A stretch of DNA of 64,000 nucleotides, taken from positions 1 through 64,000 of the forward strand of contig NZ_JNXT01000042.1 of assembly GCF_000716675.1 (NCBI RefSeq), in the 5' to 3' direction. Position numbers and translations under genes: made by a program. The notes under the pieces were generated by a model, which did not search any database, had not been told where the DNA came from, and was given only the letters and a program-made list of their open reading frames with translations. This document shows, one piece after another, positions 42,699 through 51,361 of the stretch (its first letter is position 1; each line of letters opens with the position of its first letter). The stretch is from Streptomyces alboflavus. Lineage in GTDB: Bacteria; Actinomycetota; Actinomycetes; Streptomycetales; Streptomycetaceae.

Positions 42699-43772
42699 AT
42701 GGACCGCGCACGCAGAACAAGGAGCGCCCTCGTCGGAGGTCTCGCCGCGCTCGGGCTCGCGATCGCCGGGCTCGCGACCGGTGGCACCGCGAGTGCCGAC
42801 GCGGCGCCGGGCGCGAAGGACGCCGGTTCCCGGGCCGCGACCGGGACGCAGGCCGCCGGGACCGAGGCCGCCGCCGGAGCCAGGGCCGTGCCCAAGCACG
42901 CCGTCACCGGCTACTGGCAGAACTTCAACAACGGCGCCACCGTCCAGAAGCTCAGCCAGGTGCAGAACCAGTACGACATCATCGCGGTGGCCTTCGCCGA
43001 CGCCACCGGGACGCCCGGGCAGGTGACCTTCAACCTGGACTCGGCCGGGCTCGGCGGGTACACCGTCGACCAGTTCAAGGCCGACATCAAGGCGAAGAAG
43101 GCCGCGGGCAAGTCCGTCATCATCTCGGTCGGCGGTGAGCGCGGCGCCGTCGCGGTGAACAGCTCCGCCGCCGCGACGAACTTCGCCAACTCCGTCTACT
43201 CGCTGATGCAGCAGTACGGGTTCGACGGCGTCGACATCGACCTGGAGAACGGACTCAACTCCACGTACATGACGCAGGCGTTGAAGTCGCTGAGGCAGAA
43301 GGCCGGTTCCGGGCTCGTCCTGACGATGGCGCCGCAGACCATCGACATGCAGAACAAGAACAACGAGTACTTCAAGACGGCCCTGAACGTGAAGGACTTC
43401 CTCACGGTCGTCAACATGCAGTACTACAACAGCGGTTCCATGCTCGGGTGCGACGGCAAGGTGTACAGCCAGGGGTCCGTGGACTTCCTGACCGCCCTCG
43501 CCTGCATCCAGCTGGAGGGCGGGCTCGCGCCGTCCCAGGTCGGCATCGGCACCCCCGCGTCGACGCGCGGCGCCGGGTCGGGCTACGTCGCCCCGTCCGT
43601 CGTCAACAACGCCCTCAACTGTCTCGCCAAGGGCACCAACTGCGGCTCCTTCAAGCCGTCCAAGACCTACCCCGGCATCCGGGGCGCGATGACCTGGTCG
43701 ACCAACTGGGACGCGGCGGGCGGCAACGCGTGGTCCAACGCCGTGGGTCCGCACGTACACGGGCTCCCGTAG
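42699..43772 (+). CDS. Secreted GH18 chitinase
   Basis: A 357-residue enzyme from ATG 42699, with ACGGAGG upstream. Signal peptide (LVGGLAALGLAIAGLATGGTASA), Ala/Gly-rich linker to about residue 65, then one GH18 domain: VTGYWQNFNNGA, SVIISVGGE, and the catalytic motif FDGVDIDLE with Glu183 as proton donor; then MAPQT, VNMQYYNSG and MTWSTNWD. It hydrolyses chitin outside the cell. No separate chitin-binding module is seen. Control by DasR is supported by the operator just upstream. Confidence 0.93.
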   Translation: MDRARRTRSALVGGLAALGLAIAGLATGGTASADAAPGAKDAGSRAATGTQAAGTEAAAGARAVPKHAVTGYWQNFNNGATVQKLSQVQNQYDIIAVAFADATGTPGQVTFNLDSAGLGGYTVDQFKADIKAKKAAGKSVIISVGGERGAVAVNSSAAATNFANSVYSLMQQYGFDGVDIDLENGLNSTYMTQALKSLRQKAGSGLVLTMAPQTIDMQNKNNEYFKTALNVKDFLTVVNMQYYNSGSMLGCDGKVYSQGSVDFLTALACIQLEGGLAPSQVGIGTPASTRGAGSGYVAPSVVNNALNCLAKGTNCGSFKPSKTYPGIRGAMTWSTNWDAAGGNAWSNAVGPHVHGLP

Positions 43773-43788
43773 AGCCCCCTTTCACCGC

Positions 43789-43814
43789 AGCGCCGCCGCT
43801 CCCCCGGCGGCGCT
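43789..43814 (+). terminator. Perfect 10-bp hairpin after the chitinase gene
   Basis: AGCGCCGCCG-CTCCCC-CGGCGGCGCT, 16 bases after the chitinase stop. It can also serve the converging Nramp-like gene. No T-tract. Confidence 0.75.
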
Positions 43815-43828
43815 GCCGCACGTCCCGG

Positions 43829-43893
43829 CCGTGGCCGCCAGCCGTGGCCGCTAGCCGTGGCCGCTAGCCGTGGCCGCTAGCCGTGGCCGCTAG
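43829..43893. repeat. Five tandem 13-bp units across the end of the transporter gene
   Basis: Unit CCGTGGCCGCTAG repeated five times head to tail; only the first differs (CCGCCAG end). The last unit supplies the TAG stop of the Nramp-like gene on the minus strand, and every unit places a TAG there. Confidence 0.85.
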
Positions 43894-45224
43894 AAGAAGC
43901 TGCTCCAGTCCTGGTCCGTAACCTGCTTGACGCACAGGATCAGGAACAGCAGGCCCGCGATCGCCAGCATGCCGTTGCTCAGCCAGCCGTTGCGCCACTC
44001 GGCGGGCGTGCGCGAGGAGTTGAGCAGCCAGATGAGAGTCAGCGCGAGGAACGGCATGAAGGCCGCGCCGAGCACTCCGTAGATGATGATCAGGCGGAAC
44101 GGCTGCCCCTCGAAGAGCAGGATCATCGGCGGGAACGTGAGCCACAGCAGATACGCACGGAACGGCAGCGACTTCTCGCGGGCCCCGGACGCCACCTCCG
44201 CGCCGCTCAGGGCCGCGCCGTCGGCGCCCGCCTTCGACTTGCGGGAGCGCTCCACGAAGTCCGCGAACATCAGACTCACGCCGTGCCAGACGCCGATCAG
44301 GGACGTGAAGGACGTCGCGAGGAAGCCAATGAGGAACAGCTTGGAGGTGGCCGTCCCGTACTCCTTCTCCAGGATGTCGCCGAGCTGGACCAGACCCTTG
44401 TCACCACTGGCGATGGCGACGTTCGCGGAGTGCAGCAGCTCGGCGCCGACGAAGAGCATCGCGACCACGAAGATGCCCGTGGTGATGTACGCGACGCGGT
44501 TGTCGAGGCGCATCACCTTCATCCAGCCCGTGTCGGTCCAGCCCTTGGCGTTGACCCAGTAGCCGTACGCGGCCAGCGTGATGGTGCCGCCGACGCCGCC
44601 GATCAGGCCGAGGGTGTTGAGGATCGAGTCCTTCTCGTCCGGCAGCACCGGGAGCAGGCCCGCGAAGGCGTCGCCGAGGTTCGGGGTGACGCGGATCGCC
44701 AGGTACACGGTCACGACGAACATGATCCCGACGAGGATCGTCATGACCTTCTCGAAGACCTCGTACTTGTTGAACCAGACGAAGACCAGGCCGACGAGGC
44801 CGGTCAGGATCGCCCACCACTTGAGGTCCATGACGTCCGGGAACAGCGCCTGCAGCGGCAGCCCCGACGACGACATCGCGGCGGCCCCGTACACGAAGCC
44901 CCAGATCACGACGTACACGACGAAGAACCACGTCGTCCAGCGGCCGATGCTCGCCCAGCCGTCGAAGAGGGTGCGGCCCGTGGACAGGTGCCAGCGGCCC
45001 GCCGCCTCCGCGAGGGAGATCTTCACGACGCAGCCGATGACGGCGGCCCACAGCAGGGTGTAGCCGAAGTTGCTGCCCGCGATGAGGGTCGCGACCAGGT
45101 CACCGGCGCCCACGCCGGTGGCGGCGACGACGATGCCGGGCCCGATGTACTTCCAACTGGACTTGCGGGGCGCGGACGCGACGTCCCCGCCGGCTGCGCT
45201 GGGTCCACCCTTGGTTTCGGCCAT
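43890..45224 (-). CDS. Nramp-superfamily membrane transporter lacking canonical metal motifs
   Basis: A 444-residue protein with about eleven membrane helices. GPGIVVAATGVGAGDLVATLIAGSNFGYTLLW aligns with helix 1 of Nramp transporters, but DPGN is replaced by GAGD, and the helix-6 MPH motif is replaced by TLAAYGYW. Both are the metal-binding segments, so Mn/Fe transport of the usual type is unlikely; other substrates are possible. The ATG at 45224 starts just before the conserved core; a longer frame to 45374 would overlap the divergent gene. It faces the chitinase gene. Confidence 0.8.
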   Translation of the reverse strand: MAETKGGPSAAGGDVASAPRKSSWKYIGPGIVVAATGVGAGDLVATLIAGSNFGYTLLWAAVIGCVVKISLAEAAGRWHLSTGRTLFDGWASIGRWTTWFFVVYVVIWGFVYGAAAMSSSGLPLQALFPDVMDLKWWAILTGLVGLVFVWFNKYEVFEKVMTILVGIMFVVTVYLAIRVTPNLGDAFAGLLPVLPDEKDSILNTLGLIGGVGGTITLAAYGYWVNAKGWTDTGWMKVMRLDNRVAYITTGIFVVAMLFVGAELLHSANVAIASGDKGLVQLGDILEKEYGTATSKLFLIGFLATSFTSLIGVWHGVSLMFADFVERSRKSKAGADGAALSGAEVASGAREKSLPFRAYLLWLTFPPMILLFEGQPFRLIIIYGVLGAAFMPFLALTLIWLLNSSRTPAEWRNGWLSNGMLAIAGLLFLILCVKQVTDQDWSSFF

Positions 45225-45374
45225 GCGATCAAGAAAGCGCAAAGACTCCTGGTGCACAAGGGGTACGCCGGGACGGCTCAAAGGAGCCATTGACCGGAGC
45301 ATGCCACGCCGCGACCATGGGGCCGCACGCCCGCACGTCGCACGGCTCGACCCCCCACCCCCACAGGAGCACAC

Positions 45375-46724
45375 ATGCGACTTCGCATACGCGGAAAGAG
45401 ATCAGCGGCCCTCGCGGCCATGCTGGCCCTCGCGGTCGCGGCGCCCCTCAGCGCCAACGCGTCCGACTCCTCGTCCCCGTCGGCCAGGAAGGCGGCCGCC
45501 GCCACCGCGGCCGACGAGGACGTACGCCAGTACTCCATCCCCGGCCCCTCGACCCCCGCCGCCCGCACGGCGGTCGCCGCCACCGGCGTGTCCATCGACG
45601 AGGCCGACGACCACGCGGTCGTCGTCACCGCGGACGCCGCCCAGGCCAGGAAGCTGCGCGCCCTCGGGTACACGCTCAAGGTCCTGCCCGCGCCGCCCGC
45701 CCGCACCGACGGCAAGCGCGTCGAGGTACGGGACTTCCCGCCCGCCGACTCCCGCTACCACAACTACGCGGAGATGAACGCGGAGATCGACCAGCGGCTC
45801 CAGCAGTACCCGAGCCTCATGAGCAAGCGCGTCATCGGCAAGTCGCACCAGGGCCGCGACATCGTCGCCATCAAGATCAGCGACAACGTCGGCACGGACG
45901 AGGCCGAGCCCGAGGTCCTCTTCACCCACCACCAGCACGCCCGTGAGCACCTCACGGTGGAGATGGCCCTCTACCTGATGCGCGAGCTGGGCGCCGGCTA
46001 CTCCACCGACGACCGCGTCAAGAAGATCGTCGACTCCCGCGAGATCTGGATCGTGCCGGACCTCAACCCCGACGGCGGCGAGTACGACATCGCCAGCGGG
46101 TCCTACCGCAGCTGGCGCAAGAACCGTCAGCCCAACGCCGGTTCGGCCAACGTCGGCACCGACATGAACCGCAACTGGAACTTCAAGTGGGGCTGCTGCG
46201 GCGGTTCCTCCGGCTCCACCGGCTCCGAGACCTACCGCGGCCCGCGCGCCGAGTCGGCCCCTGAGGTCAAGGTCGTCGCGGACTTCGTCCGCAGCCGGGT
46301 CGTCGGCGGCAAGCAGCAGATCAAGGCCGGCATCGACTTCCACACGTACAGCGAACTGATCCTGTGGCCGTACGGCTACACCTACGCCGACACGGCCCCC
46401 GGCCTCACCCAGGACGACCGCGACGCGTTCGCCGCGGTCGGCCGCAAGATGGCCGCGAGCAACGGCTACACCCCCGAACAGTCCAGCGACCTCTACATCA
46501 CCGACGGCTCCATCGACGACTGGCTGTGGGGCAACCAGAAGATCTTCGGCTACACCTTCGAGATGTACCCGCGGTCGGCCGGTGGCGGCGGGTTCTACCC
46601 GCCGGACGAGGTCATCGAGCGGGAGACGTCGCGGAACCGGGATGCTGTGCTGCAGCTTCTGGAGAACGCGGATTGTATGTATCGGTCTATTGGGAAGGAG
46701 CAGCAGTACTGCTCCGGCTCGTGA
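45375..46724 (+). CDS. Secreted zinc carboxypeptidase (M14 family)
   Basis: A 449-residue precursor with signal peptide ([18 protein letters not shown]), a propeptide to about residue 120 and an M14 domain. Zinc ligands His188 and Glu191 (QHAREH), His323 (DFHTYSE) and catalytic Glu396 (FEMYP) are all present, along with the substrate-side DMNRNW motif. It should cleave C-terminal residues from peptides outside the cell. The start ATG follows CAGGAG. Divergent from the transporter. Confidence 0.93.
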   Translation: MRLRIRGKRSAALAAMLALAVAAPLSANASDSSSPSARKAAAATAADEDVRQYSIPGPSTPAARTAVAATGVSIDEADDHAVVVTADAAQARKLRALGYTLKVLPAPPARTDGKRVEVRDFPPADSRYHNYAEMNAEIDQRLQQYPSLMSKRVIGKSHQGRDIVAIKISDNVGTDEAEPEVLFTHHQHAREHLTVEMALYLMRELGAGYSTDDRVKKIVDSREIWIVPDLNPDGGEYDIASGSYRSWRKNRQPNAGSANVGTDMNRNWNFKWGCCGGSSGSTGSETYRGPRAESAPEVKVVADFVRSRVVGGKQQIKAGIDFHTYSELILWPYGYTYADTAPGLTQDDRDAFAAVGRKMAASNGYTPEQSSDLYITDGSIDDWLWGNQKIFGYTFEMYPRSAGGGGFYPPDEVIERETSRNRDAVLQLLENADCMYRSIGKEQQYCSGS

Positions 46725-46740
46725 GCCTGCTTGAACCACG

Positions 46741-46771
46741 GCGTGGGGCGTCCGGTTCGGGCGCCCCACGC
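46741..46771. terminator. Hairpin between carboxypeptidase and ESX-associated operon
   Basis: GCGTGGGGCG and CGCCCCACGC pair over ten bases around an 11-base loop. It lies 17 bases after the carboxypeptidase stop and 17 bases from the converging stop at 46788, so it can end both transcripts. Confidence 0.75.
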
Positions 46772-46787
46772 CCCGTGCACTGGGCCG

Positions 46788-47429
46788 TCAGGCGCCCCTG
46801 GGTGTGCCGAGAGTGGGCAAGCCAGCGGGGAGAGCGGTGCTGTTGTCACAGCGGTACACCTGGCGGGTGGCCATGCGGAGGGTTTCCGCGGCGAGTTCGG
46901 CGAACGCCTCGGTGTCAGAGCTGTTGGCCGAGGAGTCCTTCCGGGCATCGACGCTCACCTCGATGATTCCGGTCTCGCCGTCATCCCGACAGTCGATCAG
47001 AAGCGCGGCGCCGTGCTTCGAAGTGTATCCGTAGGACTCTCCGATCGAGAGTGACGCATTGCCCGGAGTCCTGGACTCTTCCCTGACCTTCGCCCTTGCG
47101 TCATCGGCCGCCATGATCTCGAGGGAGGGCGCGTTGAAGTGGCGGTTGTACTCAACCCTTATCCGCTGGCCCCCGCCCGTGAGGGTACAGGTCGGAGGCG
47201 ACTCGCCAGGACGGAATTCGGCACCGAACCCAGTTCCGTTGATGTACTCGAAGTACTTCTTCCCGCTCTTCGGCAGAATTTGAGCTGCGGCTTTCGCAGG
47301 CAACGATTTATCGCACACCCGAGCGGGAACTGACACAACCGTTTCATCGGATGGCCACAACTGCCATACGGCAACTCCTACGAGGACTGCCACTACGGCT
47401 GAACTAGCGCTCCAGAAGGATTTCCTCAT
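46788..47429 (-). CDS. Membrane-anchored protein coupled to the large ESX-type protein (possible immunity factor)
   Basis: A 213-residue protein with one N-terminal helix (SAVVAVLVGVAVWQLW) and an extracytoplasmic domain with several cysteines (ARVCDKSLP, PPTCTLTGGG, LIDCRDDG, YRCDNS). The start overlaps the stop of the 725-residue gene (ATGA). Its last-gene position and lower GC match the immunity genes elsewhere in the window. If so, it would act outside the membrane; an accessory role is equally possible. No family recognised. Confidence 0.62.
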   Translation of the reverse strand: MRKSFWSASSAVVAVLVGVAVWQLWPSDETVVSVPARVCDKSLPAKAAAQILPKSGKKYFEYINGTGFGAEFRPGESPPTCTLTGGGQRIRVEYNRHFNAPSLEIMAADDARAKVREESRTPGNASLSIGESYGYTSKHGAALLIDCRDDGETGIIEVSVDARKDSSANSSDTEAFAELAAETLRMATRQVYRCDNSTALPAGLPTLGTPRGA

Positions 47430-49603
47430 CCGGCGCCGCCCCCACTCCGAGTCTCAAGTCTATAGAAGACCTGGATATCCTTTTGCGCAGCATCAGCCAG
47501 TGCCGTTGCCTTGCGCTCCGAGTAGCCCTGCTCGATGGCAGCCCGATGGGTCGCGTCGAACACCGCTTTGCTGGAACCCTCAAGTTGATCACTCAGGAAA
47601 TCTTCCCTTTGCTGACCTGCTGCCCCACTCGAGTCTTGGGTATATTTCTCGACAACGGACTCACGGGCATCCTCAGCGATCCAGCTGACCACATCACCAA
47701 CAACCGGGAACTTGTTGGCTCCGAGGTCAATGACGCGACCAGCCCACTTGTCAGCGGTGCGAATTCCCTCGTTGAACTCCGCGTCCCGCGCGATCCTGTC
47801 GTCGTACACGGCTTGCGTGCGCGCTTCTGCCATGACTCCCGCGATCTGGCCTCCTGGAGAAACCAGGTTCTTCACGTCGATCGCGAGCATTCCGTCGGAC
47901 ATTCCCTCCCGGTCGCGAAGGGCCTCATTGACGAGGTCCGTGGTGACGGACTGCTGGGCGTTGAGGATGGCGCCGTAGGCGTCAGGGTCCTTTCCGACCG
48001 CACCCAGGAAGTCCCGCAGGGTGGAACCCCCCACCGAGCCAAGGTCCGCGTTACTTCCGTGAGTCGCGATCCGCCGCTCCCCGTTCATCCCGTCCTGAAA
48101 GTCCCGCATGTACTCCGCCGTGATGTTCCCCATGCTCCCCCGCAGCTTCGAGTCCTCCAGGTGCTCCGGATTGCTTCCGTAGTAGTCCACTAGGCGGTTG
48201 ACGAAGGACGCGCTGGCGTCCGAGTGGGGCTTCCGGGGGCCGTCGGCGTCGTAGGGGGTCTGGTTGGCCGCCGATTCCAGGGCGTGGCCGAGGCTCGTCT
48301 CGTACTGGTCGCGGGCGCCGCCGCCGATGCCCAGCGGCTTCGCGGCGTCGTACAGGCTGTTGCGGGAGCCCTCCCCGTGGCCGACGAGGTAGTCCCAGTG
48401 GCTCTTGGCGTCAGGGCCGCTGTGGAGGAACTGGAGGGATGCCTCCGGGTTGTGGCCGAGGGCCTCCAGGAAGCCGGACACGGCGTCGTCGGGGGCGTCG
48501 GGGAGGTGGTTGAACAGGGCCCCGGACGGCCGGGGCTCGAAGAGTGGGAGCCCCTTCTCGTGTTCCAGGAGCGCGTCGCCGTAGCCCTGAAGGAACTTGG
48601 TGTCGAACTTCCCCTTCTGCATGAGGGTCGACATGACGTCGAAGCCGTACGGCGGGGTGCCTCCGCCCGTGCCTGGGGCGGCGGGAAGGCGTTGGCCGCC
48701 AGCCTCGATGATGTCCTTCTTCCAGGCGTCCATCGCCGGGCTGTCGACCCGGGTGGCCGCGGCCAGCGTGAGGCTCAGGTTGTCCTGTACGCCGCCGAGG
48801 ATCTCGGCGCGTTCGCGATCCACCGCGCCCAACGTGCCGGCCGGGTGGGCGAGGTCGCGCCAGAAGCGGAGGGTGCCCTCGGCGCCCAGTTCGGTGGCGA
48901 AGCGCTCGGCGAAGACGGGGGTGTCGCGGTAGCGGTCGAGGTCGTCGTTGAAGCGTTTGAGCTTCGCGTCGCTCCACCCGGCGACGTCACCCTTGGCGAT
49001 CTCCTTGGCCCAGCGGTCCGCGTCCGCGCGGCCCTGGAGGTCCTTCGCGTGGTCGAGGCTGTTCACGCGGACGTCGGAGAAGTCGTGCTTGCCGCGGGCG
49101 AGGGCGCGCAGGGCCCGTTCGGCGATGCGGTCCGTCTCGTCGGCCTCACGCAGGACGCGGGTGGCGTCCAGCATGACGGCGATCAGGTCCGCCTGCGTGG
49201 GAACTCCGTCCTCGGCGGCGTCACGCGGGGAGCGGGCCTCCGCCCCGCCCGCGGGGGTGATACGGATGTTGCGCTTCGCGGCGCCGGCCTCCACCCGCTC
49301 CATCTCGTCCTTGTGCCGGGCCAAAGCCTTGAGTGCGCCCTGAAGGACGGCGAGGACGCTCCGCGCCGATGTGACGGCGTCGTCGAACTCGGATGCCGTC
49401 TTGACCACGAACGCCTTTCCCACCGTGGCGTTGACGCCCTGCCAGTCAGCCAGTTCCGCCGTGCGCTTGAGCAGGGCCGCACTGTCGGCGCCGCCACCGC
49501 CGGTGGCCAGCTCGTTCAGGCGCCGCGCCATCGCCTCCCAGTCGTCCACGGCGGAGGTCAGCTTGCCGAGCCTGAGTCCGAGGAGGTCCGGAACGGTCAG
49601 CAT
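47426..49603 (-). CDS. Large ESX-associated protein with WXG-like N-terminus and variable C-terminal region
   Basis: A 725-residue protein. Residues 1-110 form a WXG/LXG-like helical hairpin (LLGLRLGKLTSAVDDWEAMARRLNELA ... LADWQGVNATVGKAF). The long helical middle (residues 150-560) carries segments such as LPDAPDDAVSGFLEALGHNP and resembles DUF6571-type proteins found next to mycosins. The last 150 residues (ADKWAGRVIDLGANKFPVVGDVVSWIAED ...) are in less GC-rich DNA. No catalytic motif is recognised. Likely an ESX substrate, possibly an effector. Confidence 0.65.
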   Translation of the reverse strand: MLTVPDLLGLRLGKLTSAVDDWEAMARRLNELATGGGGADSAALLKRTAELADWQGVNATVGKAFVVKTASEFDDAVTSARSVLAVLQGALKALARHKDEMERVEAGAAKRNIRITPAGGAEARSPRDAAEDGVPTQADLIAVMLDATRVLREADETDRIAERALRALARGKHDFSDVRVNSLDHAKDLQGRADADRWAKEIAKGDVAGWSDAKLKRFNDDLDRYRDTPVFAERFATELGAEGTLRFWRDLAHPAGTLGAVDRERAEILGGVQDNLSLTLAAATRVDSPAMDAWKKDIIEAGGQRLPAAPGTGGGTPPYGFDVMSTLMQKGKFDTKFLQGYGDALLEHEKGLPLFEPRPSGALFNHLPDAPDDAVSGFLEALGHNPEASLQFLHSGPDAKSHWDYLVGHGEGSRNSLYDAAKPLGIGGGARDQYETSLGHALESAANQTPYDADGPRKPHSDASASFVNRLVDYYGSNPEHLEDSKLRGSMGNITAEYMRDFQDGMNGERRIATHGSNADLGSVGGSTLRDFLGAVGKDPDAYGAILNAQQSVTTDLVNEALRDREGMSDGMLAIDVKNLVSPGGQIAGVMAEARTQAVYDDRIARDAEFNEGIRTADKWAGRVIDLGANKFPVVGDVVSWIAEDARESVVEKYTQDSSGAAGQQREDFLSDQLEGSSKAVFDATHRAAIEQGYSERKATALADAAQKDIQVFYRLETRSGGGAG

Positions 49604-49634
49604 GCTCGTGCCCTCGTCTCCAACCCCTGCTCCG

Positions 49635-50060
49635 TCACTTCATGTACGTGTCGATGGCCGACACCGAGACGGACGTAGCCACCTTGTCGTCGTCCTTCTT
49701 GTGCTGTGCGCGGGTGAAGTCGAGGTGGTTGGAGATGTGGCCGCACGCGTCGACGAGGGTCCTCGACTTGGAGTTCCACGCGTCGTGCAGCGTGGTGAGG
49801 GCCGTGCCCATGCGCAGTCCCTCGTTGGACAGTTCGACAGCGGCGCCGAAGGTGGCCTCGCGGGCGTGGTCGGAGTCCCTGCGGAGGCGGTCCCGGAGGC
49901 GGTAGGCGATGCCGCCGAGGCGGCCCAGTTCGGCGTCGTGGACGACGAGATCTCCGGTGGCGCCGGGACCGGTGGAGGGTTCCGCCTGGTTCAACCGCGT
50001 ACGGGCCGCGGCCCTCTGGGCAGCCGCGGCCTTCAGCTGCTCCCACTCGTCCCACGCCAT
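49635..50060 (-). CDS. Small helical ESX-associated protein
   Basis: A 141-residue protein from ATG 50060 with GGAGG upstream; longer frames run into mycP. It is helical (WDEWEQLKAAAAQRAAARTRLNQ, LGGIAYRLRDRLRRDSDHA, LTTLHDAWNSKSRTLVDACGHIS), consistent with a WXG100-type partner or chaperone of the large protein that follows after 31 bases. Confidence 0.68.
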   Translation of the reverse strand: MAWDEWEQLKAAAAQRAAARTRLNQAEPSTGPGATGDLVVHDAELGRLGGIAYRLRDRLRRDSDHAREATFGAAVELSNEGLRMGTALTTLHDAWNSKSRTLVDACGHISNHLDFTRAQHKKDDDKVATSVSVSAIDTYMK

Positions 50061-50061
50061 C

Positions 50062-51336
50062 TCATTGCCTCCCCGTGAGGTGCACGCTCCCCGCGGCCCG
50101 CCGCTTGCGGACCGCCAGGGCGGCGACCGCCCCACCGATCAACGCCGCGGCACCAACGCCCGTTACGATCCAGGCTGTTGCGCCAGCGCCCGCGCCTCCG
50201 CTGTCGGCGGTCTCAGGGGCTGCGGCGGGGCTGCCTTCGTCGTCGGGCGTCGCCGCCGCGGAGCGTGACGGGGATGGGGACGACGAGGACGACGAGGATC
50301 TGGACTGCTTCAGGTCCGGCAGCGGGTACTCGTCCGGTGGGCCCGGATCGCCGGGGTTCTGCAGGGCTACGCGGGGGCGGACGATGCCGTAACCGATGGA
50401 GTCGTTGCGCTTGGCGCCGTCCGTGGGGGCGCCGATGGTGTTGAGCATGACGCGGAGGACCTGGTTGTTGGTCCAGTCGGGGTGCTTGGACCAGATGAGG
50501 GCGGCGCTGGCGGAGGCGAGGGCGGTGGCCGCGCTTGTACCGTGACCTTCACACGGGCCACCCTTGCCGTTCGGGCACGCCGTGAAGATCTCGTCACCGG
50601 GTGCGGCAACGTCCACTTGGGGACCGTACTGAGACTCCTTCGTCTTACGGAGGTCCTTCCCGACAGCCCCAACTGCCGCCACGCCTGGCGTGGCGGCCGG
50701 GTATCTCAGGGCCGATGTTCCTTCGTTGCCTGTCGAGGCAAAGACAAGCGCACCCTTGCCAAGGGCGTACTTCACCGCAGCAGTGAGTTGCTCTGACCCT
50801 TTGATGGTTCCCATGGAAATGTTGATGATCTTCGCTCCGGAGTCAGCCGCGACACGGATACCTCGGCTGAACTCCTCGTTGGACGCTTTGGTGTGCCGGT
50901 TCGCATCCAACCCGTAGTCCGGCAATCGAATGGGGAGAATCTTGGCGCCGGGCGCGAGGCCAAGCGTGCCGTTACCCCTGCTTCCCTTTCCTGCGCCCGC
51001 GATCAGGAGCGCCATGGAGGTTCCATGACCCTCATAGTCGGTCCGCGCGTCCCCCGGCTCTGCCGGGGCCATGTCCTTGCCAGGGAGGACCCGGCCTCTC
51101 AGATCCGCGATCTCGTCATCAACGCCCGTGTCGATGACACTGACTGTCACGCCTTCACCCGTGCTGGTACGCCACATCTGCTCAGCCTTCATAGCGCTGA
51201 GGTGCCACTGCTTCTCGCGTACGGACTCCGCGTGAGCGGGCGTAGCAGCCACGCCGCCCAGCAACAAGCCCACGACACCGGACAAGATGCACCGGAGCGG
51301 ACTGTGCGGCGATCTGGCAGACATCTGCTCTCTCAT
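50062..51336 (-). CDS. mycP: Mycosin: type VII secretion-associated subtilisin-like protease
   Basis: A 424-residue membrane-anchored S8 protease. Signal peptide (CILSGVVGLLLGGVAATPAHA), catalytic Asp in VSVIDTGVD, His in YEGHGTSMA, oxyanion-loop VFASTGNEG and Ser in GHGTSAATALASA. A Ser/Pro linker and a C-terminal helix (TAWIVTGVGAAALIGGAVAALAV) follow. Mycosins stabilise ESX systems and cut some substrates. It marks 47-53.6 kb as a second ESX-related locus. Confidence 0.93.
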   Translation of the reverse strand: MREQMSARSPHSPLRCILSGVVGLLLGGVAATPAHAESVREKQWHLSAMKAEQMWRTSTGEGVTVSVIDTGVDDEIADLRGRVLPGKDMAPAEPGDARTDYEGHGTSMALLIAGAGKGSRGNGTLGLAPGAKILPIRLPDYGLDANRHTKASNEEFSRGIRVAADSGAKIINISMGTIKGSEQLTAAVKYALGKGALVFASTGNEGTSALRYPAATPGVAAVGAVGKDLRKTKESQYGPQVDVAAPGDEIFTACPNGKGGPCEGHGTSAATALASASAALIWSKHPDWTNNQVLRVMLNTIGAPTDGAKRNDSIGYGIVRPRVALQNPGDPGPPDEYPLPDLKQSRSSSSSSSPSPSRSAAATPDDEGSPAAAPETADSGGAGAGATAWIVTGVGAAALIGGAVAALAVRKRRAAGSVHLTGRQ

Positions 51337-51361
51337 GATCTCTTGGTCTCTCGGGACGGGA

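Noticed and set aside
42370-42720. Minus-strand frame in the chitinase upstream region, including a stretch similar to the Esx upstream block
   Set aside because: The match (42534-42549 with 15409-15424) is only 16 bases with one mismatch and does not extend; no ribosome site or conserved protein pattern.
45290-45374. Longer N-terminus for the Nramp-like transporter
   Set aside because: It would add unconserved, Arg/Ser-rich sequence and reach the start of the divergent carboxypeptidase gene; the ATG at 45224 begins just before the conserved core.
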